64,000 bases of DNA from Methylobacterium sp. J-078 (GCF_022829285.1 NZ_JAKSYI010000069.1:1-64000), one strand, 5' to 3'. Positions 55,083 through 64,000 are shown, numbered from the stretch's first letter. Notes: a model not told the origin generated them from the sequence alone. Numbers and translations are program-made.

Positions 55083-56204
55083 TCACACCCGCATGGGCAT
55101 GAGCACGTAGAGCGCGGGCGCGCCCTCGCGGTCCTGAATCAAGGTCGGCGAGCCGGGATCGGCGAGCTTGAACAGGGCGGTGTCGCCCTCGAGCTGGCTC
55201 GTGATGTCGAGGAGGTAGCGGGCGTTGAAGCCGATATCGAGCGCCGGCGCGTCGTAGTCGACGTCGAGCTCCTCGGTGGCGCTGCCGGAATCCGGGTTGT
55301 TCACCGACAGGGCGAGACGGCCCTCCTGGACGGCGAGCTTCACCGCGCGCCCGCGCTCCGACGAGATGGTCGAGACGCGGTCCACGGCCTTGGCGAAGAC
55401 ATCGCGCTCGACGGTGAGCCGCTTGTCGTTGCCCGATGGGATCACGCGCTGGTAGTCGGGGAAGGTACCGTCGATCAGCTTCGAGATCAGCACCACGCCG
55501 CTGGCGAACTTGAAGCGGATCTTGGCCGGCGAGAGGTCGATCTCGACGCTCTCGCCCCCGTCGTCCACAAGCTTGATGATCTCGGCCACCGCCTTGCGGG
55601 GCACGATGATGCCCGGCATCTCGCGGCTGCCCTCGGGGGCGTCGATCTCCACCCGGGCGAGGCGGTGCCCGTCCGTCGCCACGGCCCGCATGCGCAGGGC
55701 GCCCTCGGACTCGATCGTGTGCAGGTAGATCCCGTTGAGGTAGTAGCGCGTCTCCTCCGTCGAGATCGCGAACTGCGTCTTCTCGATCAGGCGCTTGAGG
55801 TCGGAGGCCGCGATGACGAAGCGGGTCGGCAGTTCGCCGGCGGCAAGATCGGGGAAGTCGCCCTCGGGCAGCGCGCCCAGGGAGAAGCGCGAGCGCCCGG
55901 AGCGGATCGTCATCTGGCCGGTCTCGCCGCTGGTCTCCAGGGAGACCTGCGCACCGTCCGGCAGCTTGCGCACGATGTCGTAGATCACGTGCGCGGGCAC
56001 CGTGATGGCGCCTGCGTCCACGACGTCGGCGGGGATCGTCTCGGTCACCTCGATGTCGAGGTCGGTGGCGCGCAGCTCCAGGCCGTCGGCGCCGGCGCGC
56101 AGCAGCACGTTGGACAGGATCGGGATCGTGTTGCGGCGCTCCACCACCCGGTGCACGTGGCCGAGCGACCGAAGGAGGGCCGCACGCTCGACAGTGACTC
56201 TCAT
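55083..56204 (-). CDS. dnaN: DNA polymerase III subunit beta (sliding clamp)
   Basis: DnaN forms the ring-shaped dimer that tethers DNA polymerase III to DNA. The 373 residues begin MRVTVERAALLRSLGHVHRV and show the three clamp repeats: RRNTIPILSNVLL in domain 1, FVIAASDLKRLIEKTQFAIS starting domain 2, and RLTVERDVFAKAVDRVSTI starting domain 3, with the conserved C-terminus ALYVLMPMRV. It lies between dnaA (188 bases upstream) and recF. Confidence 0.97.
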   Translation of the reverse strand: MRVTVERAALLRSLGHVHRVVERRNTIPILSNVLLRAGADGLELRATDLDIEVTETIPADVVDAGAITVPAHVIYDIVRKLPDGAQVSLETSGETGQMTIRSGRSRFSLGALPEGDFPDLAAGELPTRFVIAASDLKRLIEKTQFAISTEETRYYLNGIYLHTIESEGALRMRAVATDGHRLARVEIDAPEGSREMPGIIVPRKAVAEIIKLVDDGGESVEIDLSPAKIRFKFASGVVLISKLIDGTFPDYQRVIPSGNDKRLTVERDVFAKAVDRVSTISSERGRAVKLAVQEGRLALSVNNPDSGSATEELDVDYDAPALDIGFNARYLLDITSQLEGDTALFKLADPGSPTLIQDREGAPALYVLMPMRV

Positions 56205-56356
56205 GGTCTGAACTCGTGGTCTCTCGTCGGCGCGGCCGGAACGAGCGCGGCGTCGCGCTCAACCCCTCGCGTGCGCCCTGGCACCGTGGCCGCTGAACTT
56301 GGCGAAGCCACCGGGCGAACGCAAGTGCGAGAGGCCGGCTATCCCGCAGATGATTC

Positions 56357-56384
56357 GGGGCGTCGCGGGCCACCGCGACGCCCC
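56357..56384. terminator. Hairpin between dnaA and dnaN
   Basis: A perfect 11-bp stem (GGGGCGTCGCG with CGCGACGCCCC) with a 6-base loop begins eight bases after the dnaA stop codon. No T tract follows on the minus strand. It may partly uncouple dnaN from dnaA transcription or protect the dnaA mRNA 3' end. Confidence 0.5.
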
Positions 56385-56391
56385 TGGAGCC

Positions 56392-57915
56392 TCAATCCTG
56401 GAGCATGCGCTTCAGAAGCTCGACCTCGTCGTTGAGCACGTTGTCCTCGCCAATCAGCTTGTCGATCTTGCGCACCGCGTGCAGCACCGTGGTGTGGTCG
56501 CGCCCGCCGAAGCGGCGCCCGATCTCGGGCAGCGAGCGCAGGGTGAGCACCTTGGACAGGTACATCGCAATCTGGCGCGGCTTGACCACGGCGGCGGTGC
56601 GCCGCTCGGAGAGGATATCGGAGCGCGAGACGTTGTAGCGCGAGGCCACAAGCTTCTGGATGTCCTCGATCTTGATGCGCTTGGGCTCGCGGTTCTTCAC
56701 GAGGTCGCGGATTGCGGTCTCGGCGGTTTCCATCGTCACGGCGGCGCCCGTGAGGGTGGCGTGCGCCAGCAGCCGGTTCACGGCGCCTTCGAGGTCGCGC
56801 CCGTTGGCGGTGATCGCCCGGGCCACGTAGGTGGCGACTGTGGGCGAGACCTCGAAGTTCGGGTGCGAGACCTGCACGGCGGCCAGACGCGCCGACAGGA
56901 TGGAGGCGCGCAACTGTTCGTCGAGGCTGCCGATCTCGACCACGAGGCCACCGGCGAGGCGTGAGCGCACACGCTCCTCCAGGGCTTCGAGCTCGGTGGG
57001 CGGACGGTCCGAGGCGACGACGACTTGGCGGCCGGCATCGATCAGGGCGTTGATGGTGTGGCCGAACTCGGCCTGGATCGACTTGCCCTGGATGAACTGC
57101 ACGTCGTCGAGGATGAGCAGGTCGATGGCCCGCAGGCGTTCCTTGAAGGCCAGGGCGTTCTGCGTCTTCAGGGCATTGACGAAGCCGTACATGAAGCGGT
57201 CGGCAGTAAGGTAGATCACCCGGCGCCCGGCTTCGCGGGCGGCATGGCCGATGCCGTGGAGGAGGTGGGTCTTGCCCAGGCCGACGCCGGCATGGAAATA
57301 AAGCGGGTTGTAGAGCGCGCCCTCGCCGTCGTGCCGGGCGACGCGCTCGGCGGCGGCGTGCGCCAGGGCGTTGGAGCGCCCGACCACGAAGCTCGCGAAG
57401 GTCAGACGGTTGTCGAGGGGCGCGCCGTTGAGGTCGCCGCTCGCCTCGGAGCGAGCACCGGCGATGGGCTCACCCGGGGACGCGGCGTGGGATTCGGCGT
57501 GGGACGGCATGACGCTGCCGACGGCCTGGAGCCGGGCCAGCGGGCTCGCCGCGCTGCTCCCGGTCTTGGCGGGGCCGGGCGCCGGCCGGGCCGTGCCGGC
57601 GGCGGAGGGACCGCGCACCGACACGTCGAGGCGGGACACGGACTCGACCTCGCTGCGGAAGGTCGTGAGCACGCGGTCGAGGTAGTGCGACTCGATCCAG
57701 CTCTTCAGGAATCGGGTCGGAACCGTGAGACGCGCCGTCCCGTCCACGACCTCCACCAATTCGAGCCGGGCGAACCAGCTCGCGAACACGTCCTCACCCA
57801 GTTCCGCCCGCAGGCGCCGCTTCACCCGAGCCCAGGCAGCCACCGTATCGGGGCCACTCACGCCGCTCATGCCCGTCTCGGCGTTGCCGGACACGCTACC
57901 GTCGACATGCATCAT
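56392..57915 (-). CDS. dnaA: Chromosomal replication initiator protein DnaA
   Basis: DnaA binds DnaA boxes at oriC and melts the origin. The 507-residue product has domain I ([30 protein letters not shown]), a variable Pro/Ala-rich domain II, the AAA+ domain III (Walker [18 protein letters not shown], Walker [15 protein letters not shown]) and the helix-turn-helix domain IV with the signature [19 protein letters not shown] 57915 is the first of two adjacent ATGs, with AGGAGAG upstream; the frame is open to 57993 but that part is not protein-like. It leads dnaA–dnaN–recF; rpsT is upstream on the same strand. Confidence 0.97.
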   Translation of the reverse strand: MMHVDGSVSGNAETGMSGVSGPDTVAAWARVKRRLRAELGEDVFASWFARLELVEVVDGTARLTVPTRFLKSWIESHYLDRVLTTFRSEVESVSRLDVSVRGPSAAGTARPAPGPAKTGSSAASPLARLQAVGSVMPSHAESHAASPGEPIAGARSEASGDLNGAPLDNRLTFASFVVGRSNALAHAAAERVARHDGEGALYNPLYFHAGVGLGKTHLLHGIGHAAREAGRRVIYLTADRFMYGFVNALKTQNALAFKERLRAIDLLILDDVQFIQGKSIQAEFGHTINALIDAGRQVVVASDRPPTELEALEERVRSRLAGGLVVEIGSLDEQLRASILSARLAAVQVSHPNFEVSPTVATYVARAITANGRDLEGAVNRLLAHATLTGAAVTMETAETAIRDLVKNREPKRIKIEDIQKLVASRYNVSRSDILSERRTAAVVKPRQIAMYLSKVLTLRSLPEIGRRFGGRDHTTVLHAVRKIDKLIGEDNVLNDEVELLKRMLQD

Positions 57916-58622
57916 CGCTCTCCTCGTGCCGAGAGCGGAGGGCCGCCACCGGAACGTACGCACACTTGACTGAAGTTGCGCCTCGCGAAGCACTCGCGAG
58001 ACCCAGATTGCCAGCCCAGAGTCAATGGCCCTGGAAAGGCTTTTATCGATGAAACGAGCCTATCAACAATAAGCTACGGTTCTCCTAACAACGGGACTAA
58101 CGGGGACAGCACAAAAAGCGACAATTCCAGCGTGGCTTTCATGGCCTGAGTCGAGTGCGGGCGACCGACCTGTGAACGATTCGGCCTCGACTCGAAGACG
58201 TCTTGGATTTGTCGGTTCATCGTCAGACATCGTTAAGCTACAGGCGCGCCGGACGCGCCGCAACCAAACAGATTGTCGGTAGCGTTAACGATTGATCTCG
58301 GAAGGCGGCTCGCACCTTCGGCGGGGCGTAAAGAGCCCGAAGCACTCTCATACGGTTTCTGGTTGATTGCTTCGTTCAGCCTGTGCGCGACGCGCTCCCT
58401 CTCCTGAAAGGAGAGGGTTGGGGTGAGGTGTGGTCCATTTCCAGAGAGGTCACACACCTCACCCTGTCCCTCTCCTTCCAGGAGAGGGGACCCGCGCCAG
58501 AACCCGAACGATTCAGCCGGAAACCGTATCAGGCGGATTCCGGCGAACGTTCGCGCCCGGCGCCCCGCGCCGCATCGGGCGCAGCGCCTCGGGGCGAGAA
58601 CGGACGGACGTATCCGGAAAAC
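57916..58622. other. Long spacer upstream of dnaA
   Basis: About 700 bases between dnaA and the rpsT terminator. Bases 58040 to 58120 are AT-richer (ctttttatcgatg-like and tatcaacaataagc). No perfect DnaA box (TTATCCACA) is visible on either strand by eye; only weak partial matches such as TGTGAACGA at about 58171 occur. The part from 58397 to 58490 is a palindromic repeat described separately. An origin here is possible but not supported by sequence. Confidence 0.5.
58397..58490. repeat. REP-like palindromic repeat pair upstream of dnaA
   Basis: Two arms face each other around an 18-base centre: 58397-58432 (CCCTCTCCTGAAAGGAGAGG, then TTGGGGTGAGGTGTG) and 58451-58489 (CACACCTCACCCTGTCCCTC, then TCCTTCCAGGAGAGGG). 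Each arm also holds its own short hairpin (CCTCTCCT…AGGAGAGG). Motifs of the CTCACCC–CCTCTCC type recur as intergenic repeats in many high-GC proteobacteria. The fold is seen directly; membership of a genome-wide family is inferred. Confidence 0.65.
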
Positions 58623-58651
58623 AAAAAAAGCCCGGCATCGCTGCCGGGCTT
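58623..58651 (-). terminator. Rho-independent terminator of rpsT
   Basis: On the minus strand: a 10-bp stem AAGCCCGGCA/TGCCGGGCTT with a GCGA loop followed by TTTTTGTTTT, starting 26 bases after the rpsT stop. A textbook intrinsic terminator. Confidence 0.92.
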
Positions 58652-58676
58652 CGTTAGAACATCCTGGAGGGATGGA

Positions 58677-58943
58677 TCAGGCGGCGAGCGCCTTCACCCG
58701 CGCGGCGAGGCGCGAGACCTTCCGGGACGCGTTGTTCTTGTGCACGATGCCGTGCTGGGCGGCCCGCATGATCTCGGGCTCGGCGGCGCGGAGGGCGGTC
58801 AGCGCGTTGGACTGATCACCGGTGGCGATGGCTTCCTCGACCTTGCGGACGAAGGTGCGCATACGGCTGCGACGCGAGCGGTTGACCGCGGTGCGCTTCG
58901 CAATCTTGCGGGTCATTTTCTTGGCCGACACGGTGTTGGCCAT
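58677..58943 (-). CDS. rpsT: 30S ribosomal protein S20
   Basis: An 88-residue, lysine/arginine- and alanine-rich helical protein with the S20 pattern: [20 protein letters not shown] at the start, [18 protein letters not shown], and [19 protein letters not shown] at the C-terminus. S20 binds 16S rRNA early in 30S assembly. GAGGATG lies just upstream of the ATG. Its position directly upstream of dnaA is the usual Hyphomicrobiales arrangement. Confidence 0.97.
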   Translation of the reverse strand: MANTVSAKKMTRKIAKRTAVNRSRRSRMRTFVRKVEEAIATGDQSNALTALRAAEPEIMRAAQHGIVHKNNASRKVSRLAARVKALAA

Positions 58944-59183
58944 GGGGCATCCTCGTCACGTTTGAGGCGATCGCGACGAGCCCGCAGGCTGAAGTGTCGG
59001 TGGATCGCGTGCAGGTTGTTCGGGCAATGGCGAAGCCGACGATCGCGGTGAGCGCGCCCGTCGGCGATGTCCGTTCTATAGACACGCGTTGCCGATCCGT
59101 CAACGGAACGTCATCGTGCCGTCGTCCGACCCACGATGGGCCAGCCCGTCGGTGGTCGTCACCCCGAGACACGAGGACACCTC

Positions 59184-60197
59184 ATGCCGAGCGAGGCGGA
59201 TCAGGAGCGGATCGCGCGATATCGCCCCCTCTCGGGGATGGAGACGCCGCGGTTCTCCGGGCTCGCGAGCTTCATGCGTCTACCGCTCGTCGACCCCGCG
59301 CAGGCGCCCGGGCGAATCGACATCGGCCTCGTGGGCATTCCCTTCGACGGCGCCACCACCAACCGGCCCGGCGCCCGCCTCGGTCCGCGCGGGGTGCGCG
59401 AGGCCTCCACCGGGACGCGGGCGATCAATGCCGCCACGGGTGTCGCGCCCTACGATCTGGCCGCCTGCGCCGATCTCGGCGACGTGCCCGTGAACCCGAT
59501 CGATACCGCCGCGACGGCGCGGATCATCGAGGCGTTCTACCGGCCGCTCGCCGAGGCCGGCATCGTGCCGCTCTCCGTCGGCGGCGACCACTTCGTGACC
59601 TACCCGGTGCTGCGCGCGCTCGGGCGCGGGGAGCCGGTCGGGCTCATCCATATCGACGCCCACAGCGACACCGACGACGGACAGTACGACGGTACGCGCC
59701 TGACCCACGGCACGCCGTTCCGCCGGGCGATCGAGGACGGCGTGCTCGATCCCCGCCGCATGGTGCAGATCGGCCTGCGCGGCAGCATCGATTCGGCGGA
59801 CGAACTCGACTGGGCGAAGGGGCGGGGCGTGCGCGTGATCCCGATGGAAGCGGTGCTGGGGCACGGGTTGCCCGAGGTGCTGGCGGAGGCGCGTGCCGTG
59901 GTCGGCGACGGACGCACCTATCTCAGCTTCGACATCGACGCCCTCGATCCCGCCTACGCACCCGGAACCGGCACCCCGGAGATGGGCGGCTTCACCGCCC
60001 GCGAGGCACTTCAGATCGTCCGGGGCCTGCGGGGGATCGACCTGATCGGCGCCGACGTGGTCGAGGTGGCGCCGCCCCTCGATCCGTCCGGCGTCACCGC
60101 GCTCGCCGGGGCGACGCTGGCCTTCGAGATCCTGTGCCTGCTGGCCGAGGCCGTCGCCGCGCGGCGGAGGCGCACCCCGACCGACATATTCCCGTAA
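59184..60197 (+). CDS. Ureohydrolase (agmatinase/arginase family)
   Basis: A 337-residue binuclear metal hydrolase releasing urea from a guanidino compound. The metal-binding motifs are complete: SVGGDHFVTYP, HIDAHSDTDD and SFDIDALDPAYAPGTGTPE. The N-terminal half shows GIPFDGATTNRPGARLGPRG, typical of agmatinases and of guanidinobutyrase, guanidinopropionase and guanidine hydrolase relatives. Substrate cannot be told from these motifs, so speB is not assigned. ATG 59184 has GAGGA eight bases upstream. It is divergent from rpsT and followed by the autotransporter gene after 46 bases. Confidence 0.88.
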   Translation: MPSEADQERIARYRPLSGMETPRFSGLASFMRLPLVDPAQAPGRIDIGLVGIPFDGATTNRPGARLGPRGVREASTGTRAINAATGVAPYDLAACADLGDVPVNPIDTAATARIIEAFYRPLAEAGIVPLSVGGDHFVTYPVLRALGRGEPVGLIHIDAHSDTDDGQYDGTRLTHGTPFRRAIEDGVLDPRRMVQIGLRGSIDSADELDWAKGRGVRVIPMEAVLGHGLPEVLAEARAVVGDGRTYLSFDIDALDPAYAPGTGTPEMGGFTAREALQIVRGLRGIDLIGADVVEVAPPLDPSGVTALAGATLAFEILCLLAEAVAARRRRTPTDIFP

Positions 60198-60243
60198 TGT
60201 TGCTCCGCCATCGAGCCCCGAAGCTTAACCGTGGGGGCGGACT

Positions 60244-62751
60244 TTGTCTTACGATTCGAACCGGGTGGCCCAGGTCACCGGATCATTCATCGCGCTCGCC
60301 GCCCTGGCCGGCGCGGTCGGCGTCCAGGACGCTCAGGCGCAGGAGTTCCGCACGCCGAACGTCACCACCGTCGACGGCCCGGTCGCGGTGCCCTTCAACG
60401 GCACCACCGCGGTGAACCAGGGCCTCCAGGGCGTGGGCCGCCTGTCCGCGAACACCCGGGACTTCCTCGGCGACAGCCTCGGCTCGTTCTCGTCCCTGTC
60501 GATCGATCTCGCCACCTGGCGCCGCAGCGGCGAGAGCTATTCGGGGACGCTCTACACGCTGCCCGACCGGGGCTACAACAATCCGGACGGCGGCCTGTTC
60601 ACGGATTATGCCGGCCGCCTCAACCGCTTCACCCTGACCTTCACGCCCAATCCCGGCGCGAACCTGCCGCAATCCACCGCCTCGCAGAACCAGATCACCC
60701 TGACGCCGGACGGCGGGATCGTGCTCACCGATGCACGCGGCCAGCGCTTCAGCGGCCTCGACCCGGGCAACGGCACCACCACGCAGCTCGGAGCCGTGCT
60801 GCCCTCGGCGCGGACGGGCCCGAGCGCCGGGCGGATCAGCCTCGACGCCGAGGGCCTCGTGCGCAAGCTCGACGGCTCGTTCTACGTCAGCGACGAGTAC
60901 GGCGCGAACGTCTATTACTTCAACGCCGCCGGCCAGTTGCAGGGGGTGCTCGGCATCCCGGCGGCGCTGCAGCCGCGCACGAACGGGCAGCCGGACTTCA
61001 ACTCGATCAATCCGCCGACCGATTCGGGCCGCCGGAACAATCAGGGCCTGGAAGCCGTCGCGCTGACGCCGGACGGACGCGGCCTCGTCGCCATCCTGCA
61101 GAGCGCGACGGTCCAGGATTCCGGGGCGGGCCAGCAGCAGCGCAGCAACACGCGCATCCTGTACTACGACGTCTCCGGCACTCCGACACCGGGCGCGCCG
61201 AGCCGCGAATACGTGCTGCAGCTGCCGACCTATCAGCAGGCCGGCAACGGCACCGCCGTCGCCCGGACCGCCGCGCAGAGCGAGATGCTGGCGCTCAACG
61301 ACACCCAGTTCCTCGTCCTCTCGCGCGACTCGAACGGCCTGGGTACTGGGACCACCCTCCCGATCGTCTACAAGAGCGTGCTGCTCGTCGACACGGCCCG
61401 CGCCACCAACATCGCCGGGTCGACCTACGACGGCGTCACGCCGGTGGCGCCGGGCGGCACGTTGCGGGCCGGCATCACGCCCGTGCAGACCACCGAGGTC
61501 GTCAATCTTCTTAACCCGGTTCAGCTCGGCCGTTTCGGCATGAACCTGAACACCAATCCGGCAACGCAGACGACGCTGCCGGAGAAGATCGAAGCAATGG
61601 GCCTCGTGCCGGTGCTGAACGACAAGACGCCGAACGACTACTTCCTGCTGGTCGGCAACGACAACGACTTCCTCACCCGACAGGGCGTCATCAACGGACA
61701 GACCTACGACGCGGGCATCAACAACGACAACATCCTGCTGGCCTATCGCCTGACCCTGCCGACCTACGTCGATCCGTATTCCCTCGCCGTGATGAAGCTG
61801 ACCGCGCCGGCGACCCTGCAGGGGCTCGGCGCGGGCACGCTCGGGTTCGCCGCCTCGGCGACCCGCGGCGTTCAGGACCACCTGTCGGCCCTGCGGCGCG
61901 GCACCGGCCTCGGCGGCCCGTGGAGCGGGGGCGGCGGCGCCTGGATCGGCGGCGACTTCGTCTTCGCCGACCAGCCGCGCAGCGGCGGCCTCGAGATCGA
62001 CCGCACCGTGGCCCAGGGCAGCGCCGGCATCGACCTGCCCTTCACGGGCCCCTGGCGCGCCGGCATCGCCGTCGGCGGCGGAGGCGGCAGCCTCAGCCGT
62101 CCCGGCGGCTTCCGGCAGGACCAGACCGGCTTCACGGTTTCCGCCTATGCGGGCTACTACGGACCGAACTTCTACGCGCAGGGCATCGTCGGCGGCGCGC
62201 CCGTCGTCACCTTCGACGGCATCCGGCGTCCCGCCGCCTACGGCCTGACGGGCGCCGGCAAGACCTCGGGCAGCGCATTCGCGGTGGATGGCGAACTCGG
62301 CGTCCCGTTCAACCTCGACCGTGTCCGGGTGACGCCGTTCGCCGGGCTCACGCACCTCGCGGGACGGGTCGACGGCTTCACCGAGACCGGCGCGGCCGGA
62401 AACAACATCGCCTATCAGGGCCTCGACGTGACGCAGACCACGGCGCGGTTCGGCGCCGAACTGGCCTATTACGGCTGGGGCGGCCTCATCCCGTCCGTGC
62501 GCGTCGCCTACAATCTCGCCACCGGGCCGCAGGAGAGCACGACGCAGGTCCGGCTCGCCAGCGTGGAGAATGCGATGGCGGGCGCCTCGGTGGTCGTTCC
62601 GTTCCTGCGCGGCGACTTCGTGACGGCGGGCGCGGGCCTCCAGGGCAGCTTCACCGAGCAACTCGGCTGGCGGCTCGACTACCAAGCCGCGATCGCCACC
62701 CGCACCGGCACCTCCCACGGCGTCACCGCCGGCCTGCGCTATCAGTGGTGA
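60244..62751 (+). CDS. Autotransporter with esterase-like/phytase-family passenger
   Basis: An 835-residue outer-membrane protein starting at TTG 60244 with GGGGGCGGA upstream. A signal peptide ends AQAQ near residue 33. The passenger (about 40-515) belongs to the esterase-like activity of phytase family: LYTLPDRGYNNPDGG near residue 102, LVRKLDGSFYVSDEYGANVY, NQGLEAVALTPDGRG and ALNDTQFLVLSRDSNG. The C-terminal 270 residues form an autotransporter β-barrel (repeated amphipathic strands such as FTVSAYAGYYGPNFYAQGIV) ending GLRYQW with the terminal aromatic. It is probably surface-exposed or released; the substrate (organic phosphate or ester) is unknown. Confidence 0.85.
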   Translation: MSYDSNRVAQVTGSFIALAALAGAVGVQDAQAQEFRTPNVTTVDGPVAVPFNGTTAVNQGLQGVGRLSANTRDFLGDSLGSFSSLSIDLATWRRSGESYSGTLYTLPDRGYNNPDGGLFTDYAGRLNRFTLTFTPNPGANLPQSTASQNQITLTPDGGIVLTDARGQRFSGLDPGNGTTTQLGAVLPSARTGPSAGRISLDAEGLVRKLDGSFYVSDEYGANVYYFNAAGQLQGVLGIPAALQPRTNGQPDFNSINPPTDSGRRNNQGLEAVALTPDGRGLVAILQSATVQDSGAGQQQRSNTRILYYDVSGTPTPGAPSREYVLQLPTYQQAGNGTAVARTAAQSEMLALNDTQFLVLSRDSNGLGTGTTLPIVYKSVLLVDTARATNIAGSTYDGVTPVAPGGTLRAGITPVQTTEVVNLLNPVQLGRFGMNLNTNPATQTTLPEKIEAMGLVPVLNDKTPNDYFLLVGNDNDFLTRQGVINGQTYDAGINNDNILLAYRLTLPTYVDPYSLAVMKLTAPATLQGLGAGTLGFAASATRGVQDHLSALRRGTGLGGPWSGGGGAWIGGDFVFADQPRSGGLEIDRTVAQGSAGIDLPFTGPWRAGIAVGGGGGSLSRPGGFRQDQTGFTVSAYAGYYGPNFYAQGIVGGAPVVTFDGIRRPAAYGLTGAGKTSGSAFAVDGELGVPFNLDRVRVTPFAGLTHLAGRVDGFTETGAAGNNIAYQGLDVTQTTARFGAELAYYGWGGLIPSVRVAYNLATGPQESTTQVRLASVENAMAGASVVVPFLRGDFVTAGAGLQGSFTEQLGWRLDYQAAIATRTGTSHGVTAGLRYQW

Positions 62752-62952
62752 GGGGCCGCGGCCCGGCCCCGTCATGGATCGGGGTCGGGCCGTCGTCAGG
62801 TGAGAGGATCGTGACGCGGGCGATCCGACAGGGCGTCCGCCCCGTCGAAGCGGACGCCGTCGACGGACCCGCGCGGCGCCCGAGGCCACTATCCCACAGG
62901 GATAGGCCGGCCCTTCTCGGGTTCGAGAATTCGGATGACGCGCCGGCCGGAC

Positions 62953-63240
62953 TTAGCTCGGCGGCAGCACGGCTCCGGTGCCGCGCGCGAGGATCTCGGG
63001 CGCGGTCGCTACGGGGGTGAAAGCGGCGATCAGGTGCACGCCGATCACCGGACCGAAGACCAGGCTCATCATCACGGCCATGATCAGGGCGACGTTGGCG
63101 TCGCCCGAGGCCGCGCGCTTCGCCCTGGGGCGGCGCGCCTTAACGCGCAGGAGCTTCGAGCCGTCCGGGCGACGGAAGCTCAAGGTTCGCACGGGCGCTA
63201 CGGCAACGCGCAGGCGTGGAAGGGCATTCGAGAAGGTCAT
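62953..63240 (-). CDS. Small basic membrane protein of unknown function
   Basis: A 95-residue protein: a basic N-terminal half (RRPDGSKLLRVKARRPRAKR) followed by one transmembrane helix (about residues 50 to 75; VALIMAVMMSLVFGPVIGVH) and a short tail. GAGGTGA lies five bases upstream of the ATG. It has no recognised family. The topology suggests a cytoplasmic basic domain, perhaps near nucleic acid or lipid head groups. Confidence 0.55.
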   Translation of the reverse strand: MTFSNALPRLRVAVAPVRTLSFRRPDGSKLLRVKARRPRAKRAASGDANVALIMAVMMSLVFGPVIGVHLIAAFTPVATAPEILARGTGAVLPPS

Positions 63241-63510
63241 CGGCTCACCTCGTTCGACCGGGCCATCGGAGGCCGGTCGCGGGCGAGCCCGATCAGGCGA
63301 TCAGGCGCGGGTCTCGCGGAGGGCCATCGGCGGCGCGGTCCATCGACTACTGTCGCTGGGCATTAGGGTCGGGAGTTCCTGTGGAGCCGCGCGGACAGCC
63401 GAGATTGCTGCACACGCGAACGACGCCGAGATGATGCGGCGGAGGGCGTTAGTCAAGCCTTAACGCGCGAGCCTGCGATCGGCTCCGCGGGCATTTCCAG
63501 AGGATGTCGC

Positions 63511-64000
63511 TCAAGGGACGAGCAGACCGGCGAAGTGCCGGATCAGTCGGCGACCGACCTCGTCCTTGTCGAGGGTCGGCCACGTCTCCACCGTGCCGTC
63601 GCGACCGACGAGATGGACGGTGTTGGCACTGCCGCCCATGACACCGCCAGCGGGCGAGACGTCGTTGGCGACGATGAGGTCGCAGCCCTTGCGGGCGATC
63701 TTGGCGCGCGCGTTGTCGAGGACCGCATCGGTCTCGGCCGCGAAGCCGACGACGAGGCTTGGCCGCCCGGTGGAACGCCTCGCGATGGTGGCGAGGATGT
63801 CGGGATTCTCGACCAGGGCGAGGGGGGCCGGCTTGGTGCCGTCCTTCTTGATCTTGGAGTCACGGGTCTCGGCGGGGCGCCAGTCTCCGACGGCGGCGGC
63901 GAAGATGGCGAGATCGGCGGGAAGCGCGGCCTCGACCGCCGCCAGCATCTCGCGGGCGGACTCCACCGCAACGACCTGCACCCCCGGCGGGTCGGGGATC
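63511..64000 (-). CDS. coaBC: CoaBC, C-terminal (phosphopantothenate–cysteine ligase) part, partial
   Basis: The frame is open to the window edge at 64000, so the 5' part (CoaC, phosphopantothenoylcysteine decarboxylase, and the start of CoaB) is missing. About 163 residues are visible: GVQVVAVESAREMLAAV, AIFAAAVGDWRPAE, SKIKKDGTKPAPLALVENPD, GFAAETDAVLDNARAKIARK and CDLIVANDVS are CoaB landmarks (CTP-dependent ligation of cysteine to phosphopantothenate in coenzyme A synthesis). The stop is at 63511. About 270 bases of spacer without a gene follow. Confidence 0.93.
   Translation of the reverse strand, partial: IPDPPGVQVVAVESAREMLAAVEAALPADLAIFAAAVGDWRPAETRDSKIKKDGTKPAPLALVENPDILATIARRSTGRPSLVVGFAAETDAVLDNARAKIARKGCDLIVANDVSPAGGVMGGSANTVHLVGRDGTVETWPTLDKDEVGRRLIRHFAGLLVP

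Noticed and set aside
57916..58622. oriC
   Set aside because: Position next to dnaA is suggestive, but no cluster of recognisable DnaA boxes is visible, so I list the region as a spacer and not as an origin.

Overview
The window is a very GC-rich chromosomal segment of an alphaproteobacterium of the order Hyphomicrobiales (Rhizobiales), most likely a Methylobacterium or Methylorubrum relative. I infer this from the base composition, the gene order rpsT–dnaA–dnaN–recF, the purL–bolA–grxD and rph–rdgB–hemW groups, a phasin gene, an EcfG-type general-stress promoter, and a tRNA-His of the alphaproteobacterial kind without an encoded G-1. The genus is my judgement from protein style and was not checked by a search. 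Nearly all of the window looks like stable core chromosome. The only clear mobile DNA is the left end of an IS110-family element at positions 1 to about 300.

Layout. 0–8 kb: IS110 end with a structured leader (candidate bridge RNA), M17 aminopeptidase, TPR lipoprotein, heparinase-like protein, purH, DUF2252 protein. 8–14 kb: a carboxylate block on the minus strand (acs, DUF485 protein, ActP-like symporter), followed by an MHS-type MFS transporter. 14–23 kb: small exported protein, a large PAS kinase whose H-box histidine is glutamine (DivL-like), phasin, L,D-transpeptidase, two transglutaminase-like proteins, a NepR-like/receiver protein, a membrane-anchored lytic transglycosylase. 23–30 kb: tRNA-His, ClC channel with a degenerate filter, YfdX protein, KgtP-like transporter, glycine-rich DUF1236-like stress protein.

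29–37 kb: hrcA, a histidine-rich exported protein, rph–rdgB–hemW, and an LppC-type lipoprotein divergent from rsmI–yraN, with a single-domain response regulator. 37–45 kb: a three-gene osmoprotectant-type ABC system with no ATPase gene beside it, a second L,D-transpeptidase, an extensin-family protein, an M3 peptidase and a coiled-coil membrane protein. 45–51 kb: FAD oxidoreductase, then purL–bolA–DUF29–grxD. 51–59 kb: α/β-hydrolase-like membrane protein, recQ, recF, dnaN, dnaA, a palindromic repeat in the dnaA upstream region, rpsT. 59–64 kb: ureohydrolase, an autotransporter with an esterase-like/phytase-family passenger, a small membrane protein, and the 3' part of coaBC running off the end.

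How it works together. The window combines replication initiation and repair (dnaA, dnaN, recF, recQ), purine synthesis and NTP cleaning (purH, purL, rdgB), acetate activation (acs, actP), envelope remodelling (two L,D-transpeptidases, lytic transglycosylase, extensin-like and LppC-like proteins) and stress or cell-cycle signalling (Gln-box kinase, NepR-like/receiver protein, hrcA, an EcfG promoter). The observations most worth following are the IS110 leader RNA, the Gln-box kinase and the NepR–receiver fusion.
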